32,542 nt of DNA, taken from assembly GCA_958350755.1 (NCBI GenBank), contig CATWID010000016.1, forward strand, positions 1 through 32,542, given 5' to 3'. Position numbers and translations under genes: made by a program. Shown here piece by piece: positions 1-10,768 of this stretch (the stretch's first letter is position 1; every line of letters starts with the position of its first letter). Under the pieces are notes generated by a model. The model was not told the DNA's origin. It made no database searches and was given only the letters and a program-made list of their open reading frames with translations. This DNA is from an uncultured Collinsella sp. GTDB taxonomy: Bacteria > Actinomycetota > Coriobacteriia > Coriobacteriales > Coriobacteriaceae.

Positions 1-3000
1 CCCCACCTGTGACCAGACTCGCCGTCATCACTAAGCGGTAGTTCGCATAGGATTGGCCATTCCGCTCCACCTGCGTGTTGACCTTAACGGTAAAGGGCAG
101 GTTAAACGTGGTGTCGCCATTCTGTGTTCGGAACTTGTCGTTCTCCTTCGTCGAGTCAGTAAAGGTGATCGCATTGCCAGCGACGTTGACCGCGGCAAGC
201 TTACTCTCCGTCACTGTCACGTACTCGGAGATTTTGCCCGTCACATTCTCATACGAGCCATTTGTCCCGCTGCGGCGTTGCAGCGTGAGCGTGTACACAA
301 CTGAATCGGCATTCTTGATTGTCTCGGTGGCGTTGTTGAGCCCACCCAGTTCATACGTGGCACCCAGACCAATCGTGCCATTCGCGATCGGACGTAGGTC
401 GTCCACGTTAATACCAAGCTGCGACTTATCTGGCGCAGAAAGCGTAATGGTCGTATCACCCGTGTCCATGCGATAGTATCCAACGTTGCCGCGCTTCGTC
501 ATCGCCAGGCTCGAGGTGGCAAGACCAGAATCGCGCGTCGAAAGCTTGGCGGTATAGGACATCTTGGTACAGGCGTCCTCGCCAGACTGCTTGGACAGGG
601 AGATAACCTTGTTGCAGCCGTCCGGCGTAAGGCGAATCTCTTCCACTACCGTACGCACGGTAAAGGATCCGCCCGTTGCACGCTTGCGGATTCCGGCAAG
701 GTCATGGTCGAGCGTGAGCCTCAGTGAGTCATCACCCGTATCCGTCACAATCTGTGTAAACGCAGGCGTTGAAGCGTCACACGTCACCCAATCGCTGCCA
801 TTCCACCTGTAGTTCTGATTGCCGACGGCAACATAGAACTTCGCAATTGCCGAGGTTCCGCTCGGGAAACTGCTTACTCCCATTAGGTTGTTGTTGGCGC
901 CATAGCGACACAGCGATGTGTCGAGCTGATAGAACAGATGGTCGCTCTCTGTATAGTATTGGCTCGGGCTAAACGTAACCGTATCCATGACATCGAGAGA
1001 AAGAACGTAGGCGGCACCGTCCTCCGACTTCGAAACCGGAATGCACGCCCCATCTTTTTTGTCGACTACATTCTGCTCATAATTGGACAAGATGCTGTAT
1101 GTCGATGCCGTACCGTTTTGATTATCGTCGTTGCTATCGGTGCGCAAAACGTGATGCAGATTCCAAGATATGCGGCCACCCGAAGAATTCGAGTCAATAG
1201 ACGAAGCCGTAAAACCGTTGATATTAGCTTGCGTCACGCCGTCGCCCGACTTGGGCACGTTGACAACTAGGTAGACGCTCTCCGATGCACGCTTCTCTCT
1301 GCCGGTATCCTTCTCCTTAGGTACCTTTAGCGTATAGCGACTGTTGCTGGGAACGTCAGCACCCGCAACCTTAAACAGCGTCCACTTGCCATCGAGTTTC
1401 GCTTTAGCGGTCGCCTCTGCCTCGTTATCACACACGGTCCATGTGCCGGCGCCATCCTGTGTGGCCGACACATCCAAAATCTCGCTCAGCCATCGCTCCT
1501 GATATGGATTGCCCGCAGAATCCTTAAAGCCATCGTTTCCGCTCAGCGAAACACTCGTGGCGCCGCCTTCGCCCACCGTATAGTGATATTCCCTGCCACC
1601 GGCCTTGCCATCAACGTTCGCATCGATGAGCGTAAGCTGGGTGCCCTGGGGCAACCTTCCGTCGGCACCATTGAAGAGGATACTCTTGCCGAGCCCCTTC
1701 ATCGAGCCGCCAGCAGCCATATAGCTGTCCCAGCCAAAGTCGACTTCCTTCCCATTGGCAGAATTGTATGTCCAGGTAAGCAGACCCGTCATCGGCTCGC
1801 CAAAGCTCGTAAGCACGTGTGCATCTTTTCCAAGGTTAGCGTAGTCGCTTTCTTTAAATTTAGTGCCGTAATCATACGTTGCAGTGAAATCGATCTCGAG
1901 CTTGCGCTTAACGATGATCGGCACCTGAACGTTGTAGCTCTGACCCGCCTCGGTAAAGGTAACGGTCAGGAGCGTAAAGCGGCCCTTGCCGTTGTCCCAA
2001 TCGGAGCTTGGGCTAAACGACATACTGTTCGTGCCATTGTTCACTACGCGAAGCGTGGGATTGTTCGACGCGTCATCGTCTCTAACGAACACACCATCCT
2101 TGAGTTGGAAAACCTCTGCTTTGGCCGTCACGTGCGGATTGGTGCCATTCTCGTTATTCAATCTGCAAGCGTCGGAGAAGCCGCCGTTCGTGACGATGTT
2201 TAGATAGCTCTTGACCGTCGTGTTGTCGTTGCCAGAGATCACCAAAACAGGGAAATCCGTTGTGGCTTGGTTGTTGCTTGTATCATTATTCGAATTGAAC
2301 TTACTGGCCACGGATGAGGCATCGTAGCTCGACTTATTTTGATAGGCGCCGTTGTCATTAATGCCGCCGATATTCGTGTAGGTGTAGCGATCGGCAACAC
2401 CGGTGCCTGCCTCGCTCTGGACGGTCGCCGCGGTGTCGATGGTGGCGCCGTCGCCAAACAGGTAGCGATCGGTGGTGTCGTTGTCGGAGGCACGCACCGC
2501 CAGCGTGCTTACGGGGCTCGCGGTCACATACGGGCTCGCTGCCGTGGTGGCGGTATTGTCCGCGCCGTAGAGCGTGATCCCCTTGTCAGGTGCTTCCAGT
2601 GTGTCGTTATAGTCACCAAACGCGATATACGACTTCATGTTTACGGCGGCCGTATTGGTCGTGTAAACCATCGGTGGCAGGTCACTTGTGGTCTTGCCGT
2701 TGCCGGGCTTTACATCCACGCCCGCTGCGGAGAGGCTGTACTTATTTGTTCCTGTGTCAACCTCGCCCAAAAGCACGCCCTGCTTAGCGTCCTTTTTGTA
2801 GGTGTTGCCATCCATAAGCACGTTTACCAGATGGAACTGGCCACGCCCATCGCCCATAATGCCGCCGTTGGACTTTTCGCTAAACGTGGTGTTGGATACC
2901 TTTGTGTTGGTGACATTGATGATGACGGAGCCACTGTTAGACGCGTTATTCGCGCCAAGCAGACCGCCGCTCCAGTTACCCTTAATCGTAGCGTTCTCGA

Positions 3001-6000
3001 TCGCGATGTTGTTGCAGGCTATATTCACATTGCTGAAGAAGTAGCCGATAAGCCCTCCCGAGCATTTGCCGGTGCCGGCGATGCTGACATTCTTGACATT
3101 GCAGTCCTCGAACCAGTACTTGTTGGGGCTACCGCTACTCGTAACCTCACCAATCAGGCCGCCCGCATTGTAGATCTTCGTGTTCGTTCCGGTCTTATCG
3201 CCGATGACAGCGTTCTCGGTGCCGCCCCTGCCATCAATGCGCACGTTGCTCATAGAAATAACGCCGCCACGGGCGCGTCCGACCACGCCGCCGGCGCCCA
3301 TATGGTCATCGGAGTTCGATCCGGTGGCTAGCACGTTTACCCCAGAGATGACTGCCGTGCTCGACGGGACTACCTCGGTGGTGCCGATTTTGGTGTTGAC
3401 CGAGATATCGCTTCTTTCGACATAGCCGAGCACGCCGCCCACGTAGGGCACTGTCCCTGTGGCAGTTATGGTCGAGTTTTTGCCAACGGTCCTTTCACTC
3501 ACCCCTGTGCCTGCGGTTGTCCACACACCGCACGCCGACGCGGCCGTACCCACATAGCCACCGACATTCTTCTCGCCCGTGACATTAAGGCCGGTGTACG
3601 AGCAATCACAGAGCTGCACCGGAGAGGACGTTCCACTGTAATTCACAATCGAACCGTTGGCGCCATCGGTGCTGCGCGACATAAGGCCAGCACTTCCAAT
3701 GAGGCCACCAGCCGTGCAGCCTCCGGCTACGGTACTGTTAGAAATGCCGACGTTTTTGAACACGCCATAGGTGACCTTGTCATAAACTCCCTGGTTTGCA
3801 GTTGAGCCCGCAAGGCAGCCGACTCCCACCGAGCCGCTGTTTGTATTGCTCGTCGACGTGGACTGCCCCACCCCGTTCGGAGTTACATAGGTAAGCGAAA
3901 TGTTGCAGCTCTCGAAGTTGAGATTGCATACGTTTGCATTGCCGCTCTCTTCAATGCTTCCTTTATTGAATTGATTCGAGTAGAACTTGATGGTACTGAA
4001 CAAGCCACCTACGCCTGCAATGTTGTAGTCATCATCGACATACTCGCGCGTGTTGTTCTTAACCTTAATCGTCGCGCCATTGCCGTTGACGGTGGCGATG
4101 CCCGGAGTAATGAAATCTTTATCATTAACCTTCTTGTCGGTCGCGCATGCGTTTGAGTAATAGCGGCCCGAAAGACCCAAGAACCCCGAGCCATAATTCC
4201 TCATGTCATAGGTCACGCCTTGCTTAAACTGCAGATCCATGCCGCAAACGCCCATCGCACACACATAGCCCGTGCGCCAATCGGTCGCGTATTTCTTCAC
4301 CAAATAGGGCGAATTAATATCTTGTCCGTCTTCGCCGTTTAATGGGCCTTGGTATTCCTGGTTGCCTGGCGCCTTAAGGTCGTCATTGATCGAGATCGCG
4401 AAATCGCCCTTTGCTGCTTCAGCAGGATTTCCAACCGCAGCATACTGCGCATTGCGAACCTTGCCATACCGTTCATTTCCGAACTTGTATCCCGTCGAGG
4501 AGGTGGGGTCGCGAACGCTATTGCCCTCATACGCATGTGATCCGCGATACGTGCCATTGCCATCAGTCGAGTCGGTATGAGCAGCACCGGCACCCGCGCC
4601 GCTGTTAATAATGGCAGACAGCACGAGCAGGCCCTGTCGATCTTTGACTGTAGTTTTAGGAGCCTTGTTGTTTTGCTGGCCGGCATCCCAGCTGAATTTC
4701 ACGTACGTATCGGTCGTGGTTACGCAGCCGGTGTCATTCACATCAAGCTTGTTGATCTTGTAGTTAGAGTCTCCGTTCTCAACGTCGCAGCCCTCGCTAA
4801 AGGCATAGCCATCAATCACACGACCAACGTAGGGGTTGTCGTACAGCTGGGAGTTGGCACCGCCTTTCGCAGCGGGCAGGAACTTTTCCTTTGTGCCGCC
4901 ACGCCATGAATCGCCCGTATGGCGGAAAATCACGCCGCCGCCCGCAATGGCGCCGACGTAGCCGCCAATGGGAACAAGATGCGGCTTAGTTCCGCCACCA
5001 GCAACCGTAAACCCGGTTGTAGGGCTATCGGCCGTCGTCCCATTAACGACCACGCCATCAATAATGTTATCGCCGCCAAGAATGCAGCCGATAACGCCGC
5101 CGAAAAACGCCGTCGGAACACCATCCGCATCCTTGGCAGAATAAGTAATAGTCGCTTGTGCATCCACATAGCGAATGTTCAGGTTGCGCACCACGCTGCC
5201 ATAGCTGTAAGGAATAAGACCGCGTAATGAGCCAGTATTGTTTTTGATTACAATCGTTGCAGCCGTGCCGTTCACGTCGCCAACGATGACGCCGCGGAAC
5301 GGGTATGCCGAGGTGCCGAATCCGGCGAACGCCGAGCCATCGAGCTCAATTGTGTTATCCGCATCCGACTTGGGCTCAATGCTGTAATACGCACTTTGCA
5401 GATACCGACGCATTGTATCGTCGGAAAGCACATCATTGGAGTCGGTCGCATCGTCGACCTTCTTCTCCCACTTCTTCTTGGTGTCGTTCGTCTGCTTATA
5501 GACATAGGTAACTTCATTATCGACGCTGCCCCCGTTTCGACGTTGGCAAAGCGCCGATTGGTCCTTTACGATAGTAACTTCCCAGCCGTCAAGAGCGGTG
5601 CCGTTGTTGATGTAGTTCGCCGCCGCATTGAACTCCGATGCCGAGGTAATCGCGTACGGGTCGCCATAGGTGCCGCAACCCGTCGTGAAGTTAGGAATGC
5701 GCTGGTTGACTTTGATTTCGTGGTACTGAACGCCGTTCTCGGTGGCTTTTCCCTTGGCTACATAGGGAAGATAATTGCTGAACCGTTGAGCTTCAACGTT
5801 TGCCTTCTCGTCATTATCCGTCTCTACCAAGCCTTCATCGGTGCCATACGTCGCCTCATCGTAATACCAAAGCTGCTTGCCAGTGTATTCCTTGCCTTGG
5901 GCATCGATTTCGCTTCCGTACGTCACATTACCGGCCATGGCATCGGCCTTGGTAAAGGTATAGTCCGCAGTACCCGTGGTTGTATAGCCAAAGCTCTCCA

Positions 6001-9000
6001 GCAGGCTCGCGTGGGTGAAAATCGTATTGCCCTTCTGGCTAGGCAGGCTTATTTGCTCAAACTTTGCTGTGACCTGATCAGAATTCTTGTCATAGCCCAG
6101 ATAGCCGAACAAACTTGAAGCCGCGGTTTTATTGACGCCAGAATTGTCAGCATATTTAGACGTCGTTACATTTTTGACATCCAAATTGACGTACCTTGTT
6201 ATGGCGTTTATCAGCAGCGGCGCATACTGCTTGTCCATCGCTCCATCGACCTGCAGGCCGTTGAGCTTCAGTGTGTCAATTGTAATCGCTGCCTTCTTAT
6301 CGCCAGATGCTCCGTAGGCACAACGAAGTACGAGCGCACCCGATACGCTCTTGGGGTCAAGTCCTTTTGCGTCATCATTTTTAGCTCTGCCCACTGTTCC
6401 CGAAAGCGTTACGCTGCTAACGGTGAGGCTCCTGTTGCCAATCGTTCGAATAAGACCGCAATGCATATTCTCATGCTGAGTAGCCGAGTCGTTGCTTTTA
6501 TTGCCTTGCTGCTCATCTTTTATTTTCGAATAGCAAAAGATGATCTCTACGTTTTGGATGGTCACATTGTTGTCGCTAACATTTGAGGGATAGTAGCTAT
6601 AGCCCGTCAAATCGATAGTGACCGGATTGCCGCTCTTGGGGCCGATTACGTTATTGGTAAAAATCTTCTCTTTGTCACCGGTAAGATACGTACATGTCGA
6701 ACTTGGGGCGTATTTCCTCGCCGCCCACAAAACAAGGTGCTCGGGCGTATTCATTACAGACGCATTGAGGTCTTTCACCCGAGTCAAAGCCCTGTCCAGA
6801 TTGTAGTAATAGCGAACAGACCCGTTCGTTTTGTGATCCTCGCCCTCGCCGAAAACCGTTCGATTTCGATAGCTATTGTCCTTGGCGGGATCCCCGCTCA
6901 TGTCTAACGTATCAGCCTGGGTATGAAGCGAAACGATCGCATTGCAGCCGTTATCCATCAACTTGCTTCCGGGCTTCACGCCATTAGCGACCCATTCATC
7001 AAACGTCGTTACCTTTGGAGCGACAATGGACGCCCCGCCCACAGCATAAGCGGTTTCCCAACTGGCCTTGTCTTCCAGATATAGGCCAGTGTAGGAGATT
7101 TCGGCGCCAAAGCTGTTGGCCGAATCGGACGTACTGCCTCGAGCAATAAGAGCGCCAAGCGTAGTGGCGCTATCGGTATTGAAAGAAGCGCCCGCCAAAT
7201 TGACAGCGTAGTCATTGATGATCCAATGACCGCTCGTGGCATATACAAGACCGCCGACCTCAACTGAGCCATTCGCAGTCACAGTAGTTTCATTCGTCTT
7301 AAGAGCGTAGGGCCTATCGTCGGAACTCGCAGAGGAATCGCCAATGGTAACGATGGCGTTGCCCCAGCTGTAGCCCAGAAGGCCGCCGGCGCCATGGTAC
7401 TTGTCGCCGTTCTTGCCCACGGCCATATCGAACGAGTCGTATGCGAGCCCCATAATGTTGACGTTCTTGACAGCCGAACTGACTATCTCCTTTTTGACAT
7501 TATAGGTACTCTGAACAATACAGCCGATAAGGCCGCCGACTTGGGCGATCTTGCCATCGGCACAGTCACCAGTATTGATTGAGCCGCCAACTTCGAGGCT
7601 GGTCACATTGAATGTCGAAGTTACATCACCCACATAACCGATGGCGCCGCCGATGCGGGTGTTGCCCTTGAGCGTATTGCCTGTAGCAATAGCCGTTTGT
7701 GCCTTGCTATTGCCACCGAAATCAACGCTTGCAGCCGCCGATACACTACCCGCAATACCACCGATGTTCGCATCGTTACCGAACGTATCATCACACGTGA
7801 TCTTTGTCTCGCACGCTACGCCCGACAACGTCAGTTTCTCGTCGGCGGTGCCCGTAATTGACGCCGCAAGCGAACCGGCATCGACGCTGAGGCCGTTATC
7901 GAATTTCATGAAGCCACCGATGGTGAGGTTGCTCACCTTCGCGGCACCGCCAATGGCATTGAACAAGCCCAGACGACCATGGCGGTAAATCTTACCGTTG
8001 CCGTCACTCGCATCGCCGGCGGCAAGCGTCTTCCCGTCGCGCGTGCCATACGGCTCGCCGACGGCAAGGGTTACTTTATGATTATTGCCGTTGAACGTTC
8101 CCGAAAACGATACGCCGTTGTTCAGGCTGTCAAGGCCAAGACCCCCAATGCCCGTGCCCGACAAATCGACATCGCAGTTCAGGTTGATTACCGTTTGGCT
8201 CCCAAGAAGGTCAGCCATGTTTGAGGTCGGGCCAAACACGCCGTTATACAAGCCGCCGGTCTGAATCGACAATGCTAGGACAACAAAATCCTGTATGTCG
8301 TCGATGTCGAGCGTGTGGTCCTGGTTCCACTTGTCGCTGTCGGCGCCATTTACATAACCAACCTGCCAACTATAGTTGGCCGATGAAGGGCCTTCAGGCT
8401 TATGCGTAGTTTCGTTGAGCTGAATCAGGTTCCATTTTAGCTTCGATCCGTCGAGCCTTACGACCTCCCCATAGCCCTTAGAGGCATCTTGGGCTCCGCC
8501 AAGATCATCAATCTTGGGTGCATCCTTACACCGCTTGTATATCCAGTAGTCTTTTTCATTGGAATTCGTCGGCTCGCTGTCGCTGCCCGTGCCGCGAGCG
8601 AACACAAGCGACGGATAATCGGAACGCACCATGGCTATTTGCGCGGTAGCATCCCCCGCGCCAAAATGCATGTTGGAAAAATCGGTTTCGCCCCCAAGGC
8701 GTATCGTGGCCGTCCAGCACTCCGCGGCAATGCCAGCGCCCTTGGCGATACTGCCCTCATTGCTCACGGTAATCCCGTTGACATCCGCGACGCTGTTTTT
8801 GTCGATGCAGCCGACCGCTCCGCCAAAGCCGTTGCTCGTTGAAGCGACCTGGGTGCAGTTGACCGTAGCATTATTAATTTCAAGCGCGGCGGGCATAGCG
8901 GACGTACCAAGCCATCCAACAATGCCGCCAGCAAAATATGGGCTCTTAACGAGCGAAAACTTAGTCGTCACGCCTTCAACTTTCAGAAGGCTTAGAGGAC

Positions 9001-10729
9001 TCGTCTCTTCGGTCGAATTCGCAGCGCCGCTCACAAAGCCAATAAGGCCGCCGAAGGCAGCATTACTGGCGTCGTCCCCAAACGTGCCCTTGAATGAGCC
9101 GTCCTTGAATGACACAGAAACGCTTGGATCGTCCAGCGCCAGCACGCCGAAAACCGAGCCGGCTCCGTCAACCGCGCCCTTTACATGCGCCGCGCCCGCA
9201 AGCGTAACGCCATTACCCGTATCGATTTGGTTATTGCCAGTAAACTCAACCGACTGCATAAAGCTGACCTTGCCTATAAAGCCGCCGGAGATTTTGCTAT
9301 TCGAATCGCCAATACGCTCAGGACACGCCACCTTTGCGCCCTCGGATTGCGAAAGGCTCAGGTTGGTCGCTTGTCCGATGAAACCGCCGCTGGCGGAGGT
9401 GCTCTTGACGGCGAGCGCGTGTAGGTCGAGAGCCTCCGTGACGTTGACCATGGCACCCGTGCTCGAGCCAACGAGTCCTACAACGCCACCGGCGGAGCCG
9501 TTCGTAGACTGGACGGTGGCGGTGGGAACGTTTGCCAGAGTGCCAATGCTCAGGGTCGCACCGTCCTTGACTTCGCCTACGAGCAGGCCAGCGTTGCCAG
9601 AGCTCGTTTTGACGGCTCCGCCTGAGGTCAGATCGTTGGGGAATGTGACGGACTCAACCGTCAAGCTCCCGCTCTCGACCGTGTTGGCAATCAAGCCAAT
9701 GTTGCCCGTCGCATTCGCGTTGAGATTCTTTCGAGAATCGGTGAGGCTATAGGTAACGTTCGCAGCAAGGTTGCCCGTCGTCGCACCCAGGAGGGGTGCC
9801 GTCAAGGCGGAAGTCGTATCCTTCACATCAACGTTCACGGGTTCCACGATGTCAACCGACGCGTTAAGCGTCTTGCTCTCTTCGCTGTTTTCCGCACCGC
9901 TGACCTTCGAAGCGACCATCGGCGCGCTATAGCTAGTCGCGCCCACCCACTTCATCTTGACCATATTGTTTTGGTCGGTCAGCTTGAGGCTATTAAAAAC
10001 CGTCCGATCAGTCGTGAGCTCGACGGGACTATCAACGCCATTCAGCGACCTATAGATCCTGCCTTCAAACGGATGCTCATCGCTGCCAAAGCCCTGGAAA
10101 GACATGCCGTTATTAGCCGACTCGGTGAGCTTCGCATCGCCCGTGATGATAACCTTGATCTGCGCATCATAGTAAAGCGAAGCGTCGGCGTTAGACAGGG
10201 CGGCGAACGCCTCCGACGACTTGACATTGAGGCTTTTGATTCCACTGTTATCTTCTTTGAGCTCGATGCCTTCCGCACCATTAGCCTCGAGCAGCTCGAC
10301 AAGCTTTTTCAAATCCGTGATCGTCGCAACCGCCTGGGCCTCAGCGTCCTCCGAAGTCGCATCATCGGCATCTTGCTCGGCGTCGTCAGCGGCGGCATCG
10401 TCAGCGGCATCGTCGCCTTCCGTCTGGTCGCCCGTGGAATCGGAACCCATGGCGCTATCGGTGGTATCGCCTGCTGCAGCGTCATCCTTCACCGCGTCAT
10501 CCCCAGCACTGTCGCTGTCGGCGCCGGCATCACTCGACCCAGACCCGATCGTGACATCGCCGTTGGTCTCGCCGCTCTCGGCAGTATCCAACGCCTTCGC
10601 AGATGCGGCAGCAATCTCGTTCGAGATGTTCTGCCAGCCTGCCGCCACAGCAGCCACCGTGGGCGAGCATGCTTGGAGCACCATGACCACCGTCATGAAC
10701 TCTGCGAATATGCGCTTTGCCGTTCTCAT
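1..10729 (-). CDS. Giant secreted adhesin-like beta-helix protein (C-terminus outside window)
   Basis: An uninterrupted frame of 3576 codons starts at an ATG at 10729 and is still open at the left edge, so the C-terminus and any sorting signal are not visible. The N-terminus (MRTAKRIFAEFMTVVMVLQA) is a basic then hydrophobic export signal; Cys21 follows LQA, an imperfect lipobox. Residues about 40-120 form an acidic Asp/Ala/Ser/Gly-rich linker. GG-hh-G repeats follow in three clusters (about 410-640, 990-1120 and 1880-2620), such as GGFIGQ, GGLIGCI and GGLLGY. They alternate with PFxGxI or FSGTFNGNNH segments, as in GLUG-type right-handed beta-helix adhesins. After about residue 2700 the repeats stop and beta-rich, possibly Ig-like, sequence begins. 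AGAGG lies 11 nt before the ATG. It is the last visible gene of an operon with three membrane proteins. Codon use looks less GC-biased than in the housekeeping genes. The adhesin role is inferred from architecture. Confidence 0.88.
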   Translation of the reverse strand, partial: MRTAKRIFAEFMTVVMVLQACSPTVAAVAAGWQNISNEIAAASAKALDTAESGETNGDVTIGSGSSDAGADSDSAGDDAVKDDAAAGDTTDSAMGSDSTGDQTEGDDAADDAAADDAEQDADDATSEDAEAQAVATITDLKKLVELLEANGAEGIELKEDNSGIKSLNVKSSEAFAALSNADASLYYDAQIKVIITGDAKLTESANNGMSFQGFGSDEHPFEGRIYRSLNGVDSPVELTTDRTVFNSLKLTDQNNMVKMKWVGATSYSAPMVASKVSGAENSEESKTLNASVDIVEPVNVDVKDTTSALTAPLLGATTGNLAANVTYSLTDSRKNLNANATGNIGLIANTVESGSLTVESVTFPNDLTSGGAVKTSSGNAGLLVGEVKDGATLSIGTLANVPTATVQSTNGSAGGVVGLVGSSTGAMVNVTEALDLHALAVKSTSASGGFIGQATNLSLSQSEGAKVACPERIGDSNSKISGGFIGKVSFMQSVEFTGNNQIDTGNGVTLAGAAHVKGAVDGAGSVFGVLALDDPSVSVSFKDGSFKGTFGDDASNAAFGGLIGFVSGAANSTEETSPLSLLKVEGVTTKFSLVKSPYFAGGIVGWLGTSAMPAALEINNATVNCTQVASTSNGFGGAVGCIDKNSVADVNGITVSNEGSIAKGAGIAAECWTATIRLGGETDFSNMHFGAGDATAQIAMVRSDYPSLVFARGTGSDSEPTNSNEKDYWIYKRCKDAPKIDDLGGAQDASKGYGEVVRLDGSKLKWNLIQLNETTHKPEGPSSANYSWQVGYVNGADSDKWNQDHTLDIDDIQDFVVLALSIQTGGLYNGVFGPTSNMADLLGSQTVINLNCDVDLSGTGIGGLGLDSLNNGVSFSGTFNGNNHKVTLAVGEPYGTRDGKTLAAGDASDGNGKIYRHGRLGLFNAIGGAAKVSNLTIGGFMKFDNGLSVDAGSLAASITGTADEKLTLSGVACETKITCDDTFGNDANIGGIAGSVSAAASVDFGGNSKAQTAIATGNTLKGNTRIGGAIGYVGDVTSTFNVTSLEVGGSINTGDCADGKIAQVGGLIGCIVQSTYNVKKEIVSSAVKNVNIMGLAYDSFDMAVGKNGDKYHGAGGLLGYSWGNAIVTIGDSSASSDDRPYALKTNETTVTANGSVEVGGLVYATSGHWIINDYAVNLAGASFNTDSATTLGALIARGSTSDSANSFGAEISYTGLYLEDKASWETAYAVGGASIVAPKVTTFDEWVANGVKPGSKLMDNGCNAIVSLHTQADTLDMSGDPAKDNSYRNRTVFGEGEDHKTNGSVRYYYNLDRALTRVKDLNASVMNTPEHLVLWAARKYAPSSTCTYLTGDKEKIFTNNVIGPKSGNPVTIDLTGYSYYPSNVSDNNVTIQNVEIIFCYSKIKDEQQGNKSNDSATQHENMHCGLIRTIGNRSLTVSSVTLSGTVGRAKNDDAKGLDPKSVSGALVLRCAYGASGDKKAAITIDTLKLNGLQVDGAMDKQYAPLLINAITRYVNLDVKNVTTSKYADNSGVNKTAASSLFGYLGYDKNSDQVTAKFEQISLPSQKGNTIFTHASLLESFGYTTTGTADYTFTKADAMAGNVTYGSEIDAQGKEYTGKQLWYYDEATYGTDEGLVETDNDEKANVEAQRFSNYLPYVAKGKATENGVQYHEIKVNQRIPNFTTGCGTYGDPYAITSASEFNAAANYINNGTALDGWEVTIVKDQSALCQRRNGGSVDNEVTYVYKQTNDTKKKWEKKVDDATDSNDVLSDDTMRRYLQSAYYSIEPKSDADNTIELDGSAFAGFGTSAYPFRGVIVGDVNGTAATIVIKNNTGSLRGLIPYSYGSVVRNLNIRYVDAQATITYSAKDADGVPTAFFGGVIGCILGGDNIIDGVVVNGTTADSPTTGFTVAGGGTKPHLVPIGGYVGAIAGGGVIFRHTGDSWRGGTKEKFLPAAKGGANSQLYDNPYVGRVIDGYAFSEGCDVENGDSNYKINKLDVNDTGCVTTTDTYVKFSWDAGQQNNKAPKTTVKDRQGLLVLSAIINSGAGAGAAHTDSTDGNGTYRGSHAYEGNSVRDPTSSTGYKFGNERYGKVRNAQYAAVGNPAEAAKGDFAISINDDLKAPGNQEYQGPLNGEDGQDINSPYLVKKYATDWRTGYVCAMGVCGMDLQFKQGVTYDMRNYGSGFLGLSGRYYSNACATDKKVNDKDFITPGIATVNGNGATIKVKNNTREYVDDDYNIAGVGGLFSTIKFYSNQFNKGSIEESGNANVCNLNFESCNISLTYVTPNGVGQSTSTSNTNSGSVGVGCLAGSTANQGVYDKVTYGVFKNVGISNSTVAGGCTAGGLIGSAGLMSRSTDGANGSIVNYSGTSSPVQLCDCSYTGLNVTGEKNVGGYVGTAASACGVWTTAGTGVSERTVGKNSTITATGTVPYVGGVLGYVERSDISVNTKIGTTEVVPSSTAVISGVNVLATGSNSDDHMGAGGVVGRARGGVISMSNVRIDGRGGTENAVIGDKTGTNTKIYNAGGLIGEVTSSGSPNKYWFEDCNVKNVSIAGTGKCSGGLIGYFFSNVNIACNNIAIENATIKGNWSGGLLGANNASNSGSVIINVTNTKVSNTTFSEKSNGGIMGDGRGQFHLVNVLMDGNTYKKDAKQGVLLGEVDTGTNKYSLSAAGVDVKPGNGKTTSDLPPMVYTTNTAAVNMKSYIAFGDYNDTLEAPDKGITLYGADNTATTAASPYVTASPVSTLAVRASDNDTTDRYLFGDGATIDTAATVQSEAGTGVADRYTYTNIGGINDNGAYQNKSSYDASSVASKFNSNNDTSNNQATTDFPVLVISGNDNTTVKSYLNIVTNGGFSDACRLNNENGTNPHVTAKAEVFQLKDGVFVRDDDASNNPTLRVVNNGTNSMSFSPSSDWDNGKGRFTLLTVTFTEAGQSYNVQVPIIVKRKLEIDFTATYDYGTKFKESDYANLGKDAHVLTSFGEPMTGLLTWTYNSANGKEVDFGWDSYMAAGGSMKGLGKSILFNGADGRLPQGTQLTLIDANVDGKAGGREYHYTVGEGGATSVSLSGNDGFKDSAGNPYQERWLSEILDVSATQDGAGTWTVCDNEAEATAKAKLDGKWTLFKVAGADVPSNSRYTLKVPKEKDTGREKRASESVYLVVNVPKSGDGVTQANINGFTASSIDSNSSGGRISWNLHHVLRTDSNDDNQNGTASTYSILSNYEQNVVDKKDGACIPVSKSEDGAAYVLSLDVMDTVTFSPSQYYTESDHLFYQLDTSLCRYGANNNLMGVSSFPSGTSAIAKFYVAVGNQNYRWNGSDWVTCDASTPAFTQIVTDTGDDSLRLTLDHDLAGIRKRATGGSFTVRTVVEEIRLTPDGCNKVISLSKQSGEDACTKMSYTAKLSTRDSGLATSSLAMTKRGNVGYYRMDTGDTTITLSAPDKSQLGINVDDLRPIANGTIGLGATYELGGLNNATETIKNADSVVYTLTLQRRSGTNGSYENVTGKISEYVTVTESKLAAVNVAGNAITFTDSTKENDKFRTQNGDTTFNLPFTVKVNTQVERNGQSYANYRLVMTASLVTGG

Positions 10730-10768
10730 CGATTCCGTACCTCTTATCCTAAAACTCCGCTTCCAGAG

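Noticed and set aside
2339..3331. Plus-strand open frames opposite the giant adhesin gene, including one of 330 codons
   Set aside because: They are antisense to a continuous 3576-codon frame with clear repeat motifs and a signal peptide, and they show no recognisable domains or ribosome sites.
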